Below are positions 22,821 to 30,590 of a DNA stretch of 64,000 bases, in pieces. The position numbers and the translations under genes are program-made. The notes beneath the pieces were generated by a model, which was not told where the DNA came from, did not search any database, and worked only from the letters and a program-made list of their open reading frames with translations. How positions within the stretch are numbered: the first letter of the stretch is position 1; each line of letters starts with the position of its first letter. The DNA is taken from positions 62,001 to 126,000 of the forward strand of contig NZ_BOMV01000057.1 in the NCBI RefSeq assembly GCF_016862375.1. The letters run 5' to 3'. This stretch comes from Paractinoplanes rishiriensis (GTDB taxonomy: Bacteria; Actinomycetota; Actinomycetes; Mycobacteriales; Micromonosporaceae).

Positions 22821-22847
22821 TGCCGGCCCTTGTGCGACCGATCGATC

Positions 22848-23132
22848 TCACCGAAGATTGGAGCCGGATGGAGACGATCCTGACTCGGAGGAGTTGTTCA
22901 CGAGAAGGTCATCTGGTTTCTGGATGCGGTCCGGTATTTGTGGAGCCTTGCCGTCGCACGACTGCTGGAAGTCGCGGTAGATGCGCGCGGCGTGCCGCTG
23001 CGCCTTGCCGTGGTCGCGCCGGCGCTGCTGGGCGCGGCGGGCTGCGTCACGTTCGGGTGAATGGTTCCGAGCCTTGGTCCGGTCCCGCATCGGAGCCAAT
23101 TCGGCCGGGCTGAAGAATGAGAGTTGAGTCAT
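22848..23132 (-). CDS. Small basic hypothetical protein
   Basis: 94 aa from ATG 23132 (MTQLSFFSPAELAP). GGAGG lies about 11 bases upstream, a little far. The sequence is Arg/Lys/Gln-rich (NHSPERDAARRAQQRRRDHGKAQRH), probably helical and nucleic-acid binding by charge only. Its 3' end is close to the transposase fossil, and the last 15 residues (SSESGSSPSGSNLR) may be acquired read-through. Not assigned to a family. Confidence 0.4.
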   Translation of the reverse strand: MTQLSFFSPAELAPMRDRTKARNHSPERDAARRAQQRRRDHGKAQRHAARIYRDFQQSCDGKAPQIPDRIQKPDDLLVNNSSESGSSPSGSNLR

Positions 23133-23321
23133 GCCATAATCATCCTCCGCGCCAGTCGTCAAGTGTAAGGAAAAGTTGATGCCATTCCTATTTGGTCACC
23201 GCGGGCAGATCTTTTCCGGAGACTGACGGCGACGGCGCCCAGCGCGCATTGAAATGCGTCGCCCTTTGTCGAGTTCGTGACGCGTGGCAGTCGACGGTCA
23301 GGCGGCCGCTCGGCATAATGC

Positions 23322-23618
23322 TTACTGCCACCTGACTGGGCCGGAAATAGCGGCTTCCGCAGCAGCGAGAGCCTCCTCCAAGGTCAGAAAACCTTGAGAG
23401 TCCGGCCAGAAGTGTTGGTCTCCCTCTGGCCATCCCGGTCGGTGCCGCACATAGTAGAGCCGCCCATCGGGATTCAACCGGGGCGCCTCATCGGGGTCAA
23501 GGTCTCCGTCCGCCTCACCAAGCGCATACCAGAAGTCGTAGTCCAGCATGACCACCCGGACTGGGATCGGAACGATTCCGTCGTACATCCACCAGCCAGT
23601 CGCCACGACAGTCTCCAC
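23322..23618 (-). CDS. Conserved-looking hypothetical protein
   Basis: 98 aa if it starts at GTG 23618 (VETVVATGWWMYDG). The sequence is rich in aromatic residues: VVMLDYDFWYALGEADGD, GRLYYVRHRPGWPEGDQHFWPDS, then a helix LTLEEALAAAEAAI. This looks like a compact folded domain rather than noise. I do not know a function. The region upstream to 23133 (about 190 bases beyond its stop) has nothing recognisable. Confidence 0.5.
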   Translation of the reverse strand: METVVATGWWMYDGIVPIPVRVVMLDYDFWYALGEADGDLDPDEAPRLNPDGRLYYVRHRPGWPEGDQHFWPDSQGFLTLEEALAAAEAAISGPVRWQ

Positions 23619-23739
23619 ACGTCGAGCGTAGGTTCCAGGTTTGCCAGACCTGCGCGACTGCGGCTCCGGCACGCTCCGCCATCGGTTCGGGCGAGCTTCC
23701 TCATCTGGCCGTACTGCTTCACGAGCCCCTGGACGCTGA

Positions 23740-23964
23740 TCATGCGGCCGCGTCGCCGTCGCCGGGTTCCCAGCGCAGCAGGTCGCCGGGCTGGCACTGG
23801 AGCACCTCGCACAGCGCCTCGAGGGTGGTGAAGCGTACGGCCTTGGCCCGGCCGTTCTTGAGCACGGCCAGGTTGGCCGGGGTGATGCCGACCCGGTCGG
23901 CTAGCGCGCCGACCGACATCTTGCGTCTGGCCAGCATCACGTCGATGTCGACGATGATCGGCAT
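23740..23964 (-). CDS. Xre-family HTH protein (YozG-like)
   Basis: 74 aa, nearly all one HTH: VMLARRKMSVGALADRVGITPANLAVLKNGRAKAVRFTTLEALCEVLQCQPGDLL. It is 4-base-overlapped (ATGA) with the DUF2975 membrane protein gene upstream. This pair is a common mobile-type unit in Gram-positives, in which the membrane protein may sense or sequester the small regulator; that role is inferred from co-occurrence. Confidence 0.85.
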   Translation of the reverse strand: MPIIVDIDVMLARRKMSVGALADRVGITPANLAVLKNGRAKAVRFTTLEALCEVLQCQPGDLLRWEPGDGDAAA

Positions 23965-24461
23965 CAGATCACCTCGTCCAGCTCGGCCCGGAGGTGGCTG
24001 GCCTCGGCGTCCCGGGCGACCGCCTGGGCCAGCAGCATCCGCAGGACGAACACCAGCAGTCCCACCCCGCCGATCAGCACCGAGGCGCCGCAGATCAGCA
24101 GGACGATGCCGGGGGCCACCGACTCGCCGGGCGCCAGCGTGACGGCCATCGCGAAGGCCAGCACCGCAGCCGCGGCCATCGCGCCGATCACCACGTCGAC
24201 GTACCGGAACGCGCCGTGCGAGAACACCGTGTCGCGGCCGACCATGGTGAGCAGCCGCCACACGCAGATCATCGTGACCTGCACCGTCATGATGCCGAGC
24301 ACGATTATCGACAGGATCGGCACCCGCCGGGCGAGCAGCTCGGGCCCGAAGTCGTCGAGGTCGGCGCCGAACAGGGCGACCATCACCGTCTGCACGAACA
24401 GCGATCCCACGAGGCCGGTCACCAGGACCGCGCGCAGGGCAAGCACTACCAATCGTTTCAC
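23964..24461 (-). CDS. DUF2975 membrane protein
   Basis: 165 aa with four predicted membrane segments (about residues 4-28, 47-70, 88-112, 118-142) and a charged C-terminal tail (ARDAEASHLRAELDEVI). This matches DUF2975 in length, topology and the FAxGxxFS-like GRDTVFSHGAFRYVDVV segment. It is coupled to the Xre gene. It starts only 10 bases after the stop of the GntR-TetR regulator gene, so all three may be one operon. Confidence 0.75.
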   Translation of the reverse strand: MKRLVVLALRAVLVTGLVGSLFVQTVMVALFGADLDDFGPELLARRVPILSIIVLGIMTVQVTMICVWRLLTMVGRDTVFSHGAFRYVDVVIGAMAAAAVLAFAMAVTLAPGESVAPGIVLLICGASVLIGGVGLLVFVLRMLLAQAVARDAEASHLRAELDEVI

Positions 24462-24470
24462 GGGTCAAAA

Positions 24471-25379
24471 CTATCGAAATTCGATAGGTGCCCGCAAGTA
24501 GAAGTCGACGCCGTCGAGCAGCCGTTGCAGGCCGAACTCGAGCAGGACGTCCAGGTCGAAGTCGCGGTCGTCGCCGGCCATGAAGCCGGCCAGCATCGGC
24601 AACCGGCCGGTGGCCAGCACGGCCGCGAAGTGCTGCCGCTGCCGGTCCATCCACTCGGTCTCGGTGAGGCCGGACTCCTGCTCGGCCTGCGCCTCGTCCT
24701 CCAGATTCACCGCGGTGCCGCGTACGTAGTTGGCGATGGTCACGGCGACCCGGAACTGGGTGCCCGGGTCGGCGCCGTGGGCGGCCAGCGCGCGCATCGC
24801 CCACTCGGTGTGCGCCATCGCGTGCGGGGCGAACAGCGGGCGGGTGAACGAGATCGCCTGGGCCAGCCAGGTGTGCCGGCGGTGCATCGACCACTGCAAC
24901 CGGGCGACGGCCTCGAGGCAGGTGCGCCAGTCGTCGCGTTCCGGGTCGAGCCGGGGCGGCGGCGGGTTGGCGGCCATCACCCGGTCGGTCATCAGCAGCA
25001 CCAGTTCCTCCTTGTCGGCCACGTGGCGGTAGACCGACATGGTGGGGATGCCGAGTTCGCCGGCAAGCCGGCGCATCGAGAGTCCGTGCAGGCCCTCCGC
25101 GTCGGCGATGACAATTGCCGTACGCACCACGTGGTCCCGGTCCGGCCCGGTGCCCGGCGGCAGTGCGCCCACGGCGACCACGGTGCCGACGCCCGGTTTC
25201 GCCCGCACCAGGCCCTCGTCGCGCAGGTGGGCGATGACCTTGGTGGCCGTCGCCATGGCCACCCCGTGCTCGGCCATGATCTGCCGGGTCGACGGGATCC
25301 GGCTGCCCGGCGGCAACTCGCCCGCCTCGATCCGCGCCGCGATCCCGGCCGCGATCCGGCGGTACACCGGTGTGTCCAC
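24471..25379 (-). CDS. GntR-TetR fusion transcriptional regulator
   Basis: 302 aa from GTG 25379, with AGGAGGC 4-10 bases upstream. Residues 1-70 are a GntR winged helix (PVYRRIAAGIAARIEAGELPPGSRIPSTRQIMAEHGVAMATATKVIAHLRDEGLV). Residues about 82-130 are a TetR HTH (AIVIADAEGLHGLSMRRLAGELGIPTMSVYRHVADKEELV). A TetR C1-type ligand domain follows. Two DNA-binding modules on one chain are found in some actinobacterial regulators of drug exporters. It is divergent from an ABC/FtsX exporter, with large palindromes between them. Confidence 0.88.
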   Translation of the reverse strand: MDTPVYRRIAAGIAARIEAGELPPGSRIPSTRQIMAEHGVAMATATKVIAHLRDEGLVRAKPGVGTVVAVGALPPGTGPDRDHVVRTAIVIADAEGLHGLSMRRLAGELGIPTMSVYRHVADKEELVLLMTDRVMAANPPPPRLDPERDDWRTCLEAVARLQWSMHRRHTWLAQAISFTRPLFAPHAMAHTEWAMRALAAHGADPGTQFRVAVTIANYVRGTAVNLEDEAQAEQESGLTETEWMDRQRQHFAAVLATGRLPMLAGFMAGDDRDFDLDVLLEFGLQRLLDGVDFYLRAPIEFR

Positions 25380-25396
25380 GCCTGCCTCCTAGTGCA

Positions 25397-25446
25397 CTAG
25401 TGCATCTGATGCTAATGCACTAGCTGGATTGTGGTGCTAGCACCAC
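25397..25446. promoter_or_regulatory. Two operator palindromes for the GntR-TetR regulator
   Basis: First: 9-bp arms CTAGTGCAT / ATGCACTAG at 25397-25405 and 25415-25423 with a 9-base spacer; an additional TAGTGCACTA overlaps on the left. Second: the perfect 16-bp palindrome GTGGTGCTAGCACCAC at 25431-25446. They lie between divergent start codons (25379 and 25507). Two different sites match the presence of two different DNA-binding domains. Confidence 0.7.
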
Positions 25447-25474
25447 TGACAGCGTGATAGTGCGCTCGTACGGT
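25446..25474 (+). promoter_or_regulatory. Promoter of the ABC exporter operon
   Basis: CTGACA at 25446-25451, 17-base spacer, TACGGT at 25469-25474, followed by a 32-base leader with GGGACGGAGA before ATG 25507. The -35 overlaps the right end of the 16-bp palindrome, so bound regulator would exclude polymerase. Confidence 0.55.
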
Positions 25475-25506
25475 GTATCCAACACCACACGGGACGGAGA
25501 CACGAG

Positions 25507-26244
25507 ATGACCGACGCGGTCCGCTTGGAATCGCTCTACAAGACCTATGACGGCGGTGTCACGGCGCTCGACGGGGTCACCGCCGGGTTCGCCGCCGGCA
25601 CCTTCACCGCGGTGATGGGCCCGTCCGGCTCCGGCAAGAGCACCCTGCTGCAGTGCGCCGCCGGCCTGGACCGGCCGACCGCCGGCCGGGTGTTCCTGGA
25701 CGGCACCGAACTGACCGCCACCGGGGACACCGCCATGACGAAGTTCCGCCGGCTCCGGGCCGGCTTCATCTTCCAGGACTACAACCTGCTGCCGTCGCTG
25801 ACCGTCGAGCAGAACGTGGTGCTGCCGCTGCGCCTGGCCGGCCGCCGCGCCGACCGGGCCGGCAGCCGGGCGGTCCTGGAGCAGTTGGGCCTCGGCGACC
25901 GGATGCGGGACCTGCCGGAGCGCCTCTCCGGCGGCCAGCGGCAGCGTGTCGCGGTGGCCCGGGCGCTGGTCACGGCGCCCGCGGTCGTGTTCGCCGACGA
26001 GCCGACCGGCGCGCTCGACCTGCGCAGCGCCGGCGAGGTGCTCACCCTGCTGCGCGAGGTGGTGCACACGCACGGCCGCACGGTCGTCATGGTCACCCAC
26101 GATCCGGTCGCCGCCGCGTACGCGGACTCGGTGCTCTTCCTGGCCGACGGGCGGCTGGCCGGCGAGATGCGCGCGCCCACCGCGGACGCCGTCGCCGAAC
26201 GCCTGGCCCACCTCGGCGACCGCGCGATGGGAGCCGTCGCATGA
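25507..26244 (+). CDS. ABC transporter ATP-binding protein (LolD/MacB-type exporter)
   Basis: 245 aa. Walker A GPSGSGKSTLL, Q-loop FQDYNLLPSLT, signature RLSGGQRQRVAVARAL, Walker B AVVFADEPTGALD and H-loop VMVTHDP are all intact. The closest class is the LolD/FtsE type that works with FtsX-like permeases. It overlaps the permease gene by ATGA. Probable drug or peptide resistance, by analogy with similar regulator-exporter pairs. Confidence 0.92.
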   Translation: MTDAVRLESLYKTYDGGVTALDGVTAGFAAGTFTAVMGPSGSGKSTLLQCAAGLDRPTAGRVFLDGTELTATGDTAMTKFRRLRAGFIFQDYNLLPSLTVEQNVVLPLRLAGRRADRAGSRAVLEQLGLGDRMRDLPERLSGGQRQRVAVARALVTAPAVVFADEPTGALDLRSAGEVLTLLREVVHTHGRTVVMVTHDPVAAAYADSVLFLADGRLAGEMRAPTADAVAERLAHLGDRAMGAVA

Positions 26245-27557
26245 TCGCCGTCGCGCTGCGCAACCTGCGGCACCGCCCGGGCGGCTTCGTCGCCACCTTC
26301 CTGTCCGCCTTTCTCGGCGCGACCCTGCTGATGGCGTTCGCGTCCCTGTTCGACACCGCGGCCGGCGCCGACCCGGCCAGCAGCGAGTCGCTGACCACCA
26401 CGGCCGGCGTCGGCGGCGGCTGGTGCCTGATCATCGTGGCCTTCGCGGTGACCTCGACGCTGAGCCTGGCCGTCCGCCAGCGCGCCGATCAGGTCGCCCT
26501 GCTCCGCCGGGTCGGCGCCACCACCCGCCAGCTGCGCCGCATGATCGTCGGCGAGGCGGCCGCGGTCGCCCTGGTCGCGTCCGCGGTGGCGGTGCCGGCC
26601 GGGTACGCGCTCGGCCGGGTGCTGGTCGGCCTGCTGCAGAACACCGGACAGGTGGCGGACGCGGTGCACCCCGCATTCGGCCGGTTCGCGCTCGGCATCG
26701 GCTTCGGCGTCACCCTGCTCGGCGCGCTTGCGGCGGGAATCGCCACCGGCCGCCGCACCGCCGGCCCGCCGCGCACCCGTCCCGCTCGTCCCCGCCTGCG
26801 CCGCCTGGCCGGCCTGCTGTTCCTGCTGGTCGGCGGCAACTGTGCGGCGCTGACCGCGACCCTCATGGACGGCAAGGGCATCGACGCCATGCAGACCGCC
26901 GGCCAGGCGGGAATCTGGGCGTCGATCGGCCTGGCCCTGCTGGCGCCGGAACTCCTGCGCCTGGTCACGGCCGTAGTGGGCCCCGCGGTGCGCCGCTGCG
27001 GCGCGACCGGCGAACTGGCGGTGTCCGGCGTGGCCGCCCGCACCCGCCTCCTGGCCGGCGCCGTCATGCCGGTCCTGCTGTTCACCGGCGTGGCCACCGG
27101 CACCGTCTACATGCAGGACATCGAGGACCGCGCGGCGGCCGGCCAGCCGCAACCCGACTACGCACAGGACATCCAGACCCTGAACTACGTGGTGGTCGGC
27201 ATGATCACGCTGTTTGTCGCGATCATGCTGGTCAACACCCTGATCGCGGCCACCACCCACCGCCGCCGCGAGTTCGCCCAGCACCGCCTGGCCGGCGCCA
27301 CCCGGGGCCAGCTGCTGGCCATGGTGAGCCTGGAGGGCGTGCTGGTGACGGCAACCGGCGTGCTGGGCGGCGCCGCGGCGTCGCTGTTCACCATCCTGCC
27401 GTTCGGCGCGGCCCGCACCGACCAGGTCTGGCCGGACGCGTCACCGCTGACCTTCGGCGCGGTCGCGGCGGTCGCGGTGGCGCTGACCGGGGCCGCGCTG
27501 ATCCAGACCACCCGGCGGGCGGTCCGCGGCCCGGCCACCGCGGCGGTCCGGGCCTGA
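26241..27557 (+). CDS. FtsX-like ABC permease
   Basis: 438 aa with an N-terminal membrane segment (VATFLSAFLGATLLMAFASLF), an extracytoplasmic loop, then several segments and two FtsX motifs (ADQVALLRRVGATTRQLRRMIVGEAA and RREFAQHRLAGATRGQLLAMVSLEG). The extracytoplasmic domains are short compared with MacB. It partners with the ATPase encoded just upstream. The promoter is probably controlled by the divergent GntR-TetR protein. Confidence 0.88.
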   Translation: MIAVALRNLRHRPGGFVATFLSAFLGATLLMAFASLFDTAAGADPASSESLTTTAGVGGGWCLIIVAFAVTSTLSLAVRQRADQVALLRRVGATTRQLRRMIVGEAAAVALVASAVAVPAGYALGRVLVGLLQNTGQVADAVHPAFGRFALGIGFGVTLLGALAAGIATGRRTAGPPRTRPARPRLRRLAGLLFLLVGGNCAALTATLMDGKGIDAMQTAGQAGIWASIGLALLAPELLRLVTAVVGPAVRRCGATGELAVSGVAARTRLLAGAVMPVLLFTGVATGTVYMQDIEDRAAAGQPQPDYAQDIQTLNYVVVGMITLFVAIMLVNTLIAATTHRRREFAQHRLAGATRGQLLAMVSLEGVLVTATGVLGGAAASLFTILPFGAARTDQVWPDASPLTFGAVAAVAVALTGAALIQTTRRAVRGPATAAVRA

Positions 27558-27613
27558 GCGGGGCGGGCGATCCGCATCTTGTCCACAGTCGGCGGGCGCG
27601 GCGACACTGAGGC

Positions 27614-28547
27614 GTGAGCGCGGTGTTCGTGAGCCACAGCAGCCGGGACACGGGACTCGTGGACGAGCTGCGGGAGCGGCTCGTGGCGCGCGGGTACCGG
27701 TCCCTGTTCGTCGACTTCGACCCGGAGTTCGGCATTCCGGCGGGACGTGCCTGGGAGCGCGAGATCTACCAGCGTCTGCGGCAGTGCCGGGCGGTCGTCC
27801 TCGTGTGCAGCGCGGCGTCGATGGCATCGCAATGGGTCTTTGCCGAGTCCGGGTGGGACGAGCGCCGGCCGCCGTACCCGGGCATGGTGTCCTTCCAGGA
27901 GCCCGACGCGCCGATGTTCTTCGGGCGCGAGGATGACGTGCAACGGGGCGTGGACCTGCTGAACCGGCTGCGGCGGTTCGGTGAGGCACGACTCGCGGTG
28001 ATCCTCGGCGCCTCGGGCAGCGGCAAGTCGTCGCTGCTGCGGGCCGGCCTGCTGCCCCGCTTGCGCCGGGACGCCGCGGACTGGCGGCCGATGGGCCCGA
28101 TCCGGCCGGCCCGTGACCGTTCCGGCAGGCCGCGCTCGCGCTGGCCGGAGATCGGTCGCGGCGGGCCGAGGCCGAACGGGTGCTGCGCACGGCGGCCGGC
28201 GACGGCGTCGGCGACGAGCTGCGCGATCTGCTCGAAGACGACGGGACGACCACCGGGTCTGGCGCGCCGACGGGACCGGCGAACCGTTGATGCTCTGGCA
28301 TCGCGGAGCCGTCAACACGGTGTCGTTCAGCTCCGACAACGAGACAATCGCGACCGCCTCGGTCGACGGCACGGCTCGCCGCTGGTGGACGGACGCCGAC
28401 CGGCTGTGGACCGAGATGCGCGAGGTTGTCAGCGGCTGCCTTCCACCGGAGTTCCGCGAACGCTACCTGGGTGAGAGCCCGGCGGCCGCCGAGCGCGCCT
28501 ACCGCGATGGCGAACAGGTCCGGGGCCGCCCCCGGCCCGGGTGGTGA
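27614..28547 (+). pseudogene. Decayed TIR-STAND-WD40 gene
   Basis: Three coding pieces in different frames. (1) From GTG 27614: a TIR start (AVFVSHSSRDTGLVDELRERL, FVDFDPEFGIPAGRAWEREI, VLVCSAASMASQWVFAE) that jumps straight to WDERRPPYPGMVSFQEPDAPMFFGRE and the P-loop ILGASGSGKSSLLRAGLLPRLRR, so the last part of the TIR domain is deleted. (2) About 28110-28240, another frame: FRQAALALAGDRSRRAEAERV. (3) About 28240-28547, third frame: one WD40 repeat HRGAVNTVSFSSDNETIATA plus a C-terminal tail. Intact relatives exceed 1000 residues. Most of the NACHT-like and WD40 parts are lost. Confidence 0.75.
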
Positions 28548-28584
28548 TCGTGCTGTTCGCCCCGCCGGCCGCCACCGCCTGACG

Positions 28585-29319
28585 TCAGGCCGAGACGCTG
28601 CGGCTGGGGGTCCGCTCGGCGAGCAGGAGGCAGGGGATGTCCTCCTCGACGATCCGGCCGTCCTGGGCGAAGACCCGCAGCGCCCGGCCGCCCGGCTCGG
28701 AGGAGACCGCCTCGACCACCTCGCCGGCCGCGGTGAAGCGGATCGCGACCCGGTTCCAGGACGCGTACCCGGTGGCGAGCGACCCGTCGAGCAGTGCGGC
28801 GTGGAAGAGTGGCCGGCGCTGGTCCTCGGCGTCGTAGTGCGGGCAGTAGCTGCCCTCGATCATGCCGAGGCCCTCGTGCAGCACCTGGAGGGTCGGTCCG
28901 TACGAGTCGGTGGTGCCGCCCTCGAACCAGCACAGGCCGCCCGCGCTGCCGCCGGTGAGCACGGCGCCGCCGGCCAGCGCCCGGTGCAGCAGGGCGTCCA
29001 CCCCCTGCCGGCGCCACACGTCCAGCATGTTGGCCGTGTTCCCGCCGCCGACGTGGATGACGTCCGCGCCGAGCACGAGATCGGTGAGGTCGTCGAGGTT
29101 GCGGTGGAACAGCCGTAGGTGCCGGGGCCGGCAGCGCCCCGAGTGGAACGTCTCGTAGAACGACACGATGTAGCTCGCGTCGTCGCCGGTCGCGGTCGGC
29201 AGGAACAGCACCACCGGATCGTCCTTGCCGGTCAGGTCCAGCACGTAGTCGTGCAGGGGGTCGTAGACCCGGTCCATGACGGCCCGCCCGGCACCGATCG
29301 GAACGATGTGGCCTGTCAT
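28585..29319 (-). CDS. Peptidase E-like (S51) serine peptidase
   Basis: 244 aa from ATG 29319, with GAGGAGGGG 6 bases upstream. The nucleophile elbow is VLTGGSAGGLCWFEGG (GGSAG; catalytic Ser), preceded by the ADVIHVGGGNTANML motif of S51 peptidases. The His is probably in GSYCPHYDAEDQ. Family members cleave N-terminal Asp dipeptides or are cyanophycinase-like. Cytoplasmic and monocistronic. Confidence 0.85.
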   Translation of the reverse strand: MTGHIVPIGAGRAVMDRVYDPLHDYVLDLTGKDDPVVLFLPTATGDDASYIVSFYETFHSGRCRPRHLRLFHRNLDDLTDLVLGADVIHVGGGNTANMLDVWRRQGVDALLHRALAGGAVLTGGSAGGLCWFEGGTTDSYGPTLQVLHEGLGMIEGSYCPHYDAEDQRRPLFHAALLDGSLATGYASWNRVAIRFTAAGEVVEAVSSEPGGRALRVFAQDGRIVEEDIPCLLLAERTPSRSVSA

Positions 29320-29394
29320 TAACCCCTCCTCGGACAGATGGTCACCGCCGCCACCGGCCATCGACCGGACGGCCGGTGACATCCTGCCCCGCGA

Positions 29395-30159
29395 ATGAAT
29401 CAGGCGTTTGAGCCGCCGCCCAGCGGGGATTTCCCGGTCATGTCGGTGGCCATCAGGGTAGTGGCGGCCGGGGCGGCTGCCGCCCTGGCGGTCCGGGTGG
29501 TCCGGTCACGCCGGCGCCGGTTCCTGCACCCGGCGGGCCGCTCGTTCGAGGCGGAATTCGAGTTCGAGGCGGGGTTGGAGTCCCGGGCGGGCTTCGAGTC
29601 CGGGGCCGGCTTCGAGTTCGAGGCGGGCGGCCGGTATCCCGCGACCGTGCGCGTCTCGAAAGGGGCCGGCACCCGCGGCGGCCGGCTCGACGTGCGGGGG
29701 CTGGCGATCCGCGTACATCTGCCGGAGGGTGATCTTGACCTGCTGCTCTCCACCTCGGGGACCGGTCCGCTCACCCGGCATCTGCCGGCGCCGCGGCGGA
29801 CCTTCGACACGTTCTACGGGTCGATCACGGCCTACCGGATCGGTGGGCGGAAGGTCTACCTGACCGCCACCGGGGTGGGCGCCGGGGACAGCCTGGCCGG
29901 CCTCGCCGAGGAGGACAGTTTCCGGCTCGGCATGCTGCGGGACGACATCGAACTGCCGTTCGGGCGGGTCCGCCTCGGTGCGGCGCTGCCGGCGGACGCC
30001 GATGCGGGGCTGGCGTTCAACCCGGTGCTCAACTCGCTTCCGGAACTGCATCCGACCGGCCTGATTCACGGCGTCCGGGCGTTCGCCTACCGGGCCAGTC
30101 AGCGGTGGCGCCGGGTGCCGTCGTTTGAGCTGAGCCGCCAGGGGGCACGCCGGACATAG
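29395..30159 (+). CDS. Membrane-anchored catalase-fold-like protein, function unknown
   Basis: 254 aa. One N-terminal membrane segment (VAIRVVAAGAAAALAVRVV) and basic stop-transfer RSRRRR. Residues 50-77 are a degenerate Phe-Glu-Ala-Gly repeat (FEAEFEFEAGLESRAGFESG). The rest, PATVRVSKGAGTRGGRLDVRGLAIRVHLPEGDLDLLLSTSG ... FDTFYGSITAYRIG ... HPTGLIHGVRAFAY, is reminiscent of the barrel of the catalase superfamily (RFSxxxG-like VRVSKGAGTRGGRLDVRGLAI), but the heme-binding His and Tyr regions are not evident. Enzyme activity is doubtful. Confidence 0.5.
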   Translation: MNQAFEPPPSGDFPVMSVAIRVVAAGAAAALAVRVVRSRRRRFLHPAGRSFEAEFEFEAGLESRAGFESGAGFEFEAGGRYPATVRVSKGAGTRGGRLDVRGLAIRVHLPEGDLDLLLSTSGTGPLTRHLPAPRRTFDTFYGSITAYRIGGRKVYLTATGVGAGDSLAGLAEEDSFRLGMLRDDIELPFGRVRLGAALPADADAGLAFNPVLNSLPELHPTGLIHGVRAFAYRASQRWRRVPSFELSRQGARRT

Positions 30160-30186
30160 TCCGGTCACCGTCGCGAGGAGGTCGCC

Positions 30187-30585
30187 ATGCCGGGACGCGA
30201 GGAACTGCCGAGCACGCTCCGGCGGTCGTCCAAGAAGGCGCAGGACACGTTCGTCAAGACGCACGACTCGGCGGTCGAGCAGTACGGCGAGGGGGAGCGG
30301 GCGCATCGCACCGCCTTCTCCGCGGTCAAGCATTCGTTCGAGAAGGTCGGCGACCACTGGGAGCCCAAGGCGGACCAGGGGCCCAGCGACGCCAAGGCGG
30401 CGGGCGGGCGCGGCACCCGGGCGGAGACCGCCGGCGGCGTGGACGCGAACGCCAGCAAGCAGCACCTGCTGGACCTGGCCAAGAAGCTCGGCATCCCCGG
30501 GCGCAGCCGGATGACGAAGGCCGAACTGGTCGAGGCGCTGCAGAAAGCCAACGACCGGAGCACCCGCAAGGCCCGCGAGAGGTAG
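30187..30585 (+). CDS. ChaB-like protein with Rho-N/SAP-like C terminus
   Basis: 132 aa, with GAGGAGGT upstream of ATG 30187. The N-terminal 60 residues match ChaB (REELPSTLRRSSKKAQDTFVKTHDSAVEQYGEGERAHRTAFSAVKHSFEKVG). The C-terminal helix pair SKQHLLDLAKKLGIPGRSRMTKAELVEAL is Rho-N/SAP-like, suggesting nucleic-acid binding. ChaB was named a cation transport regulator, and a cation/proton antiporter gene lies two genes downstream; any functional tie is inference. It is 5 bases upstream of the dehydrogenase gene. Confidence 0.8.
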   Translation: MPGREELPSTLRRSSKKAQDTFVKTHDSAVEQYGEGERAHRTAFSAVKHSFEKVGDHWEPKADQGPSDAKAAGGRGTRAETAGGVDANASKQHLLDLAKKLGIPGRSRMTKAELVEALQKANDRSTRKARER

Positions 30586-30590
30586 CCGTC

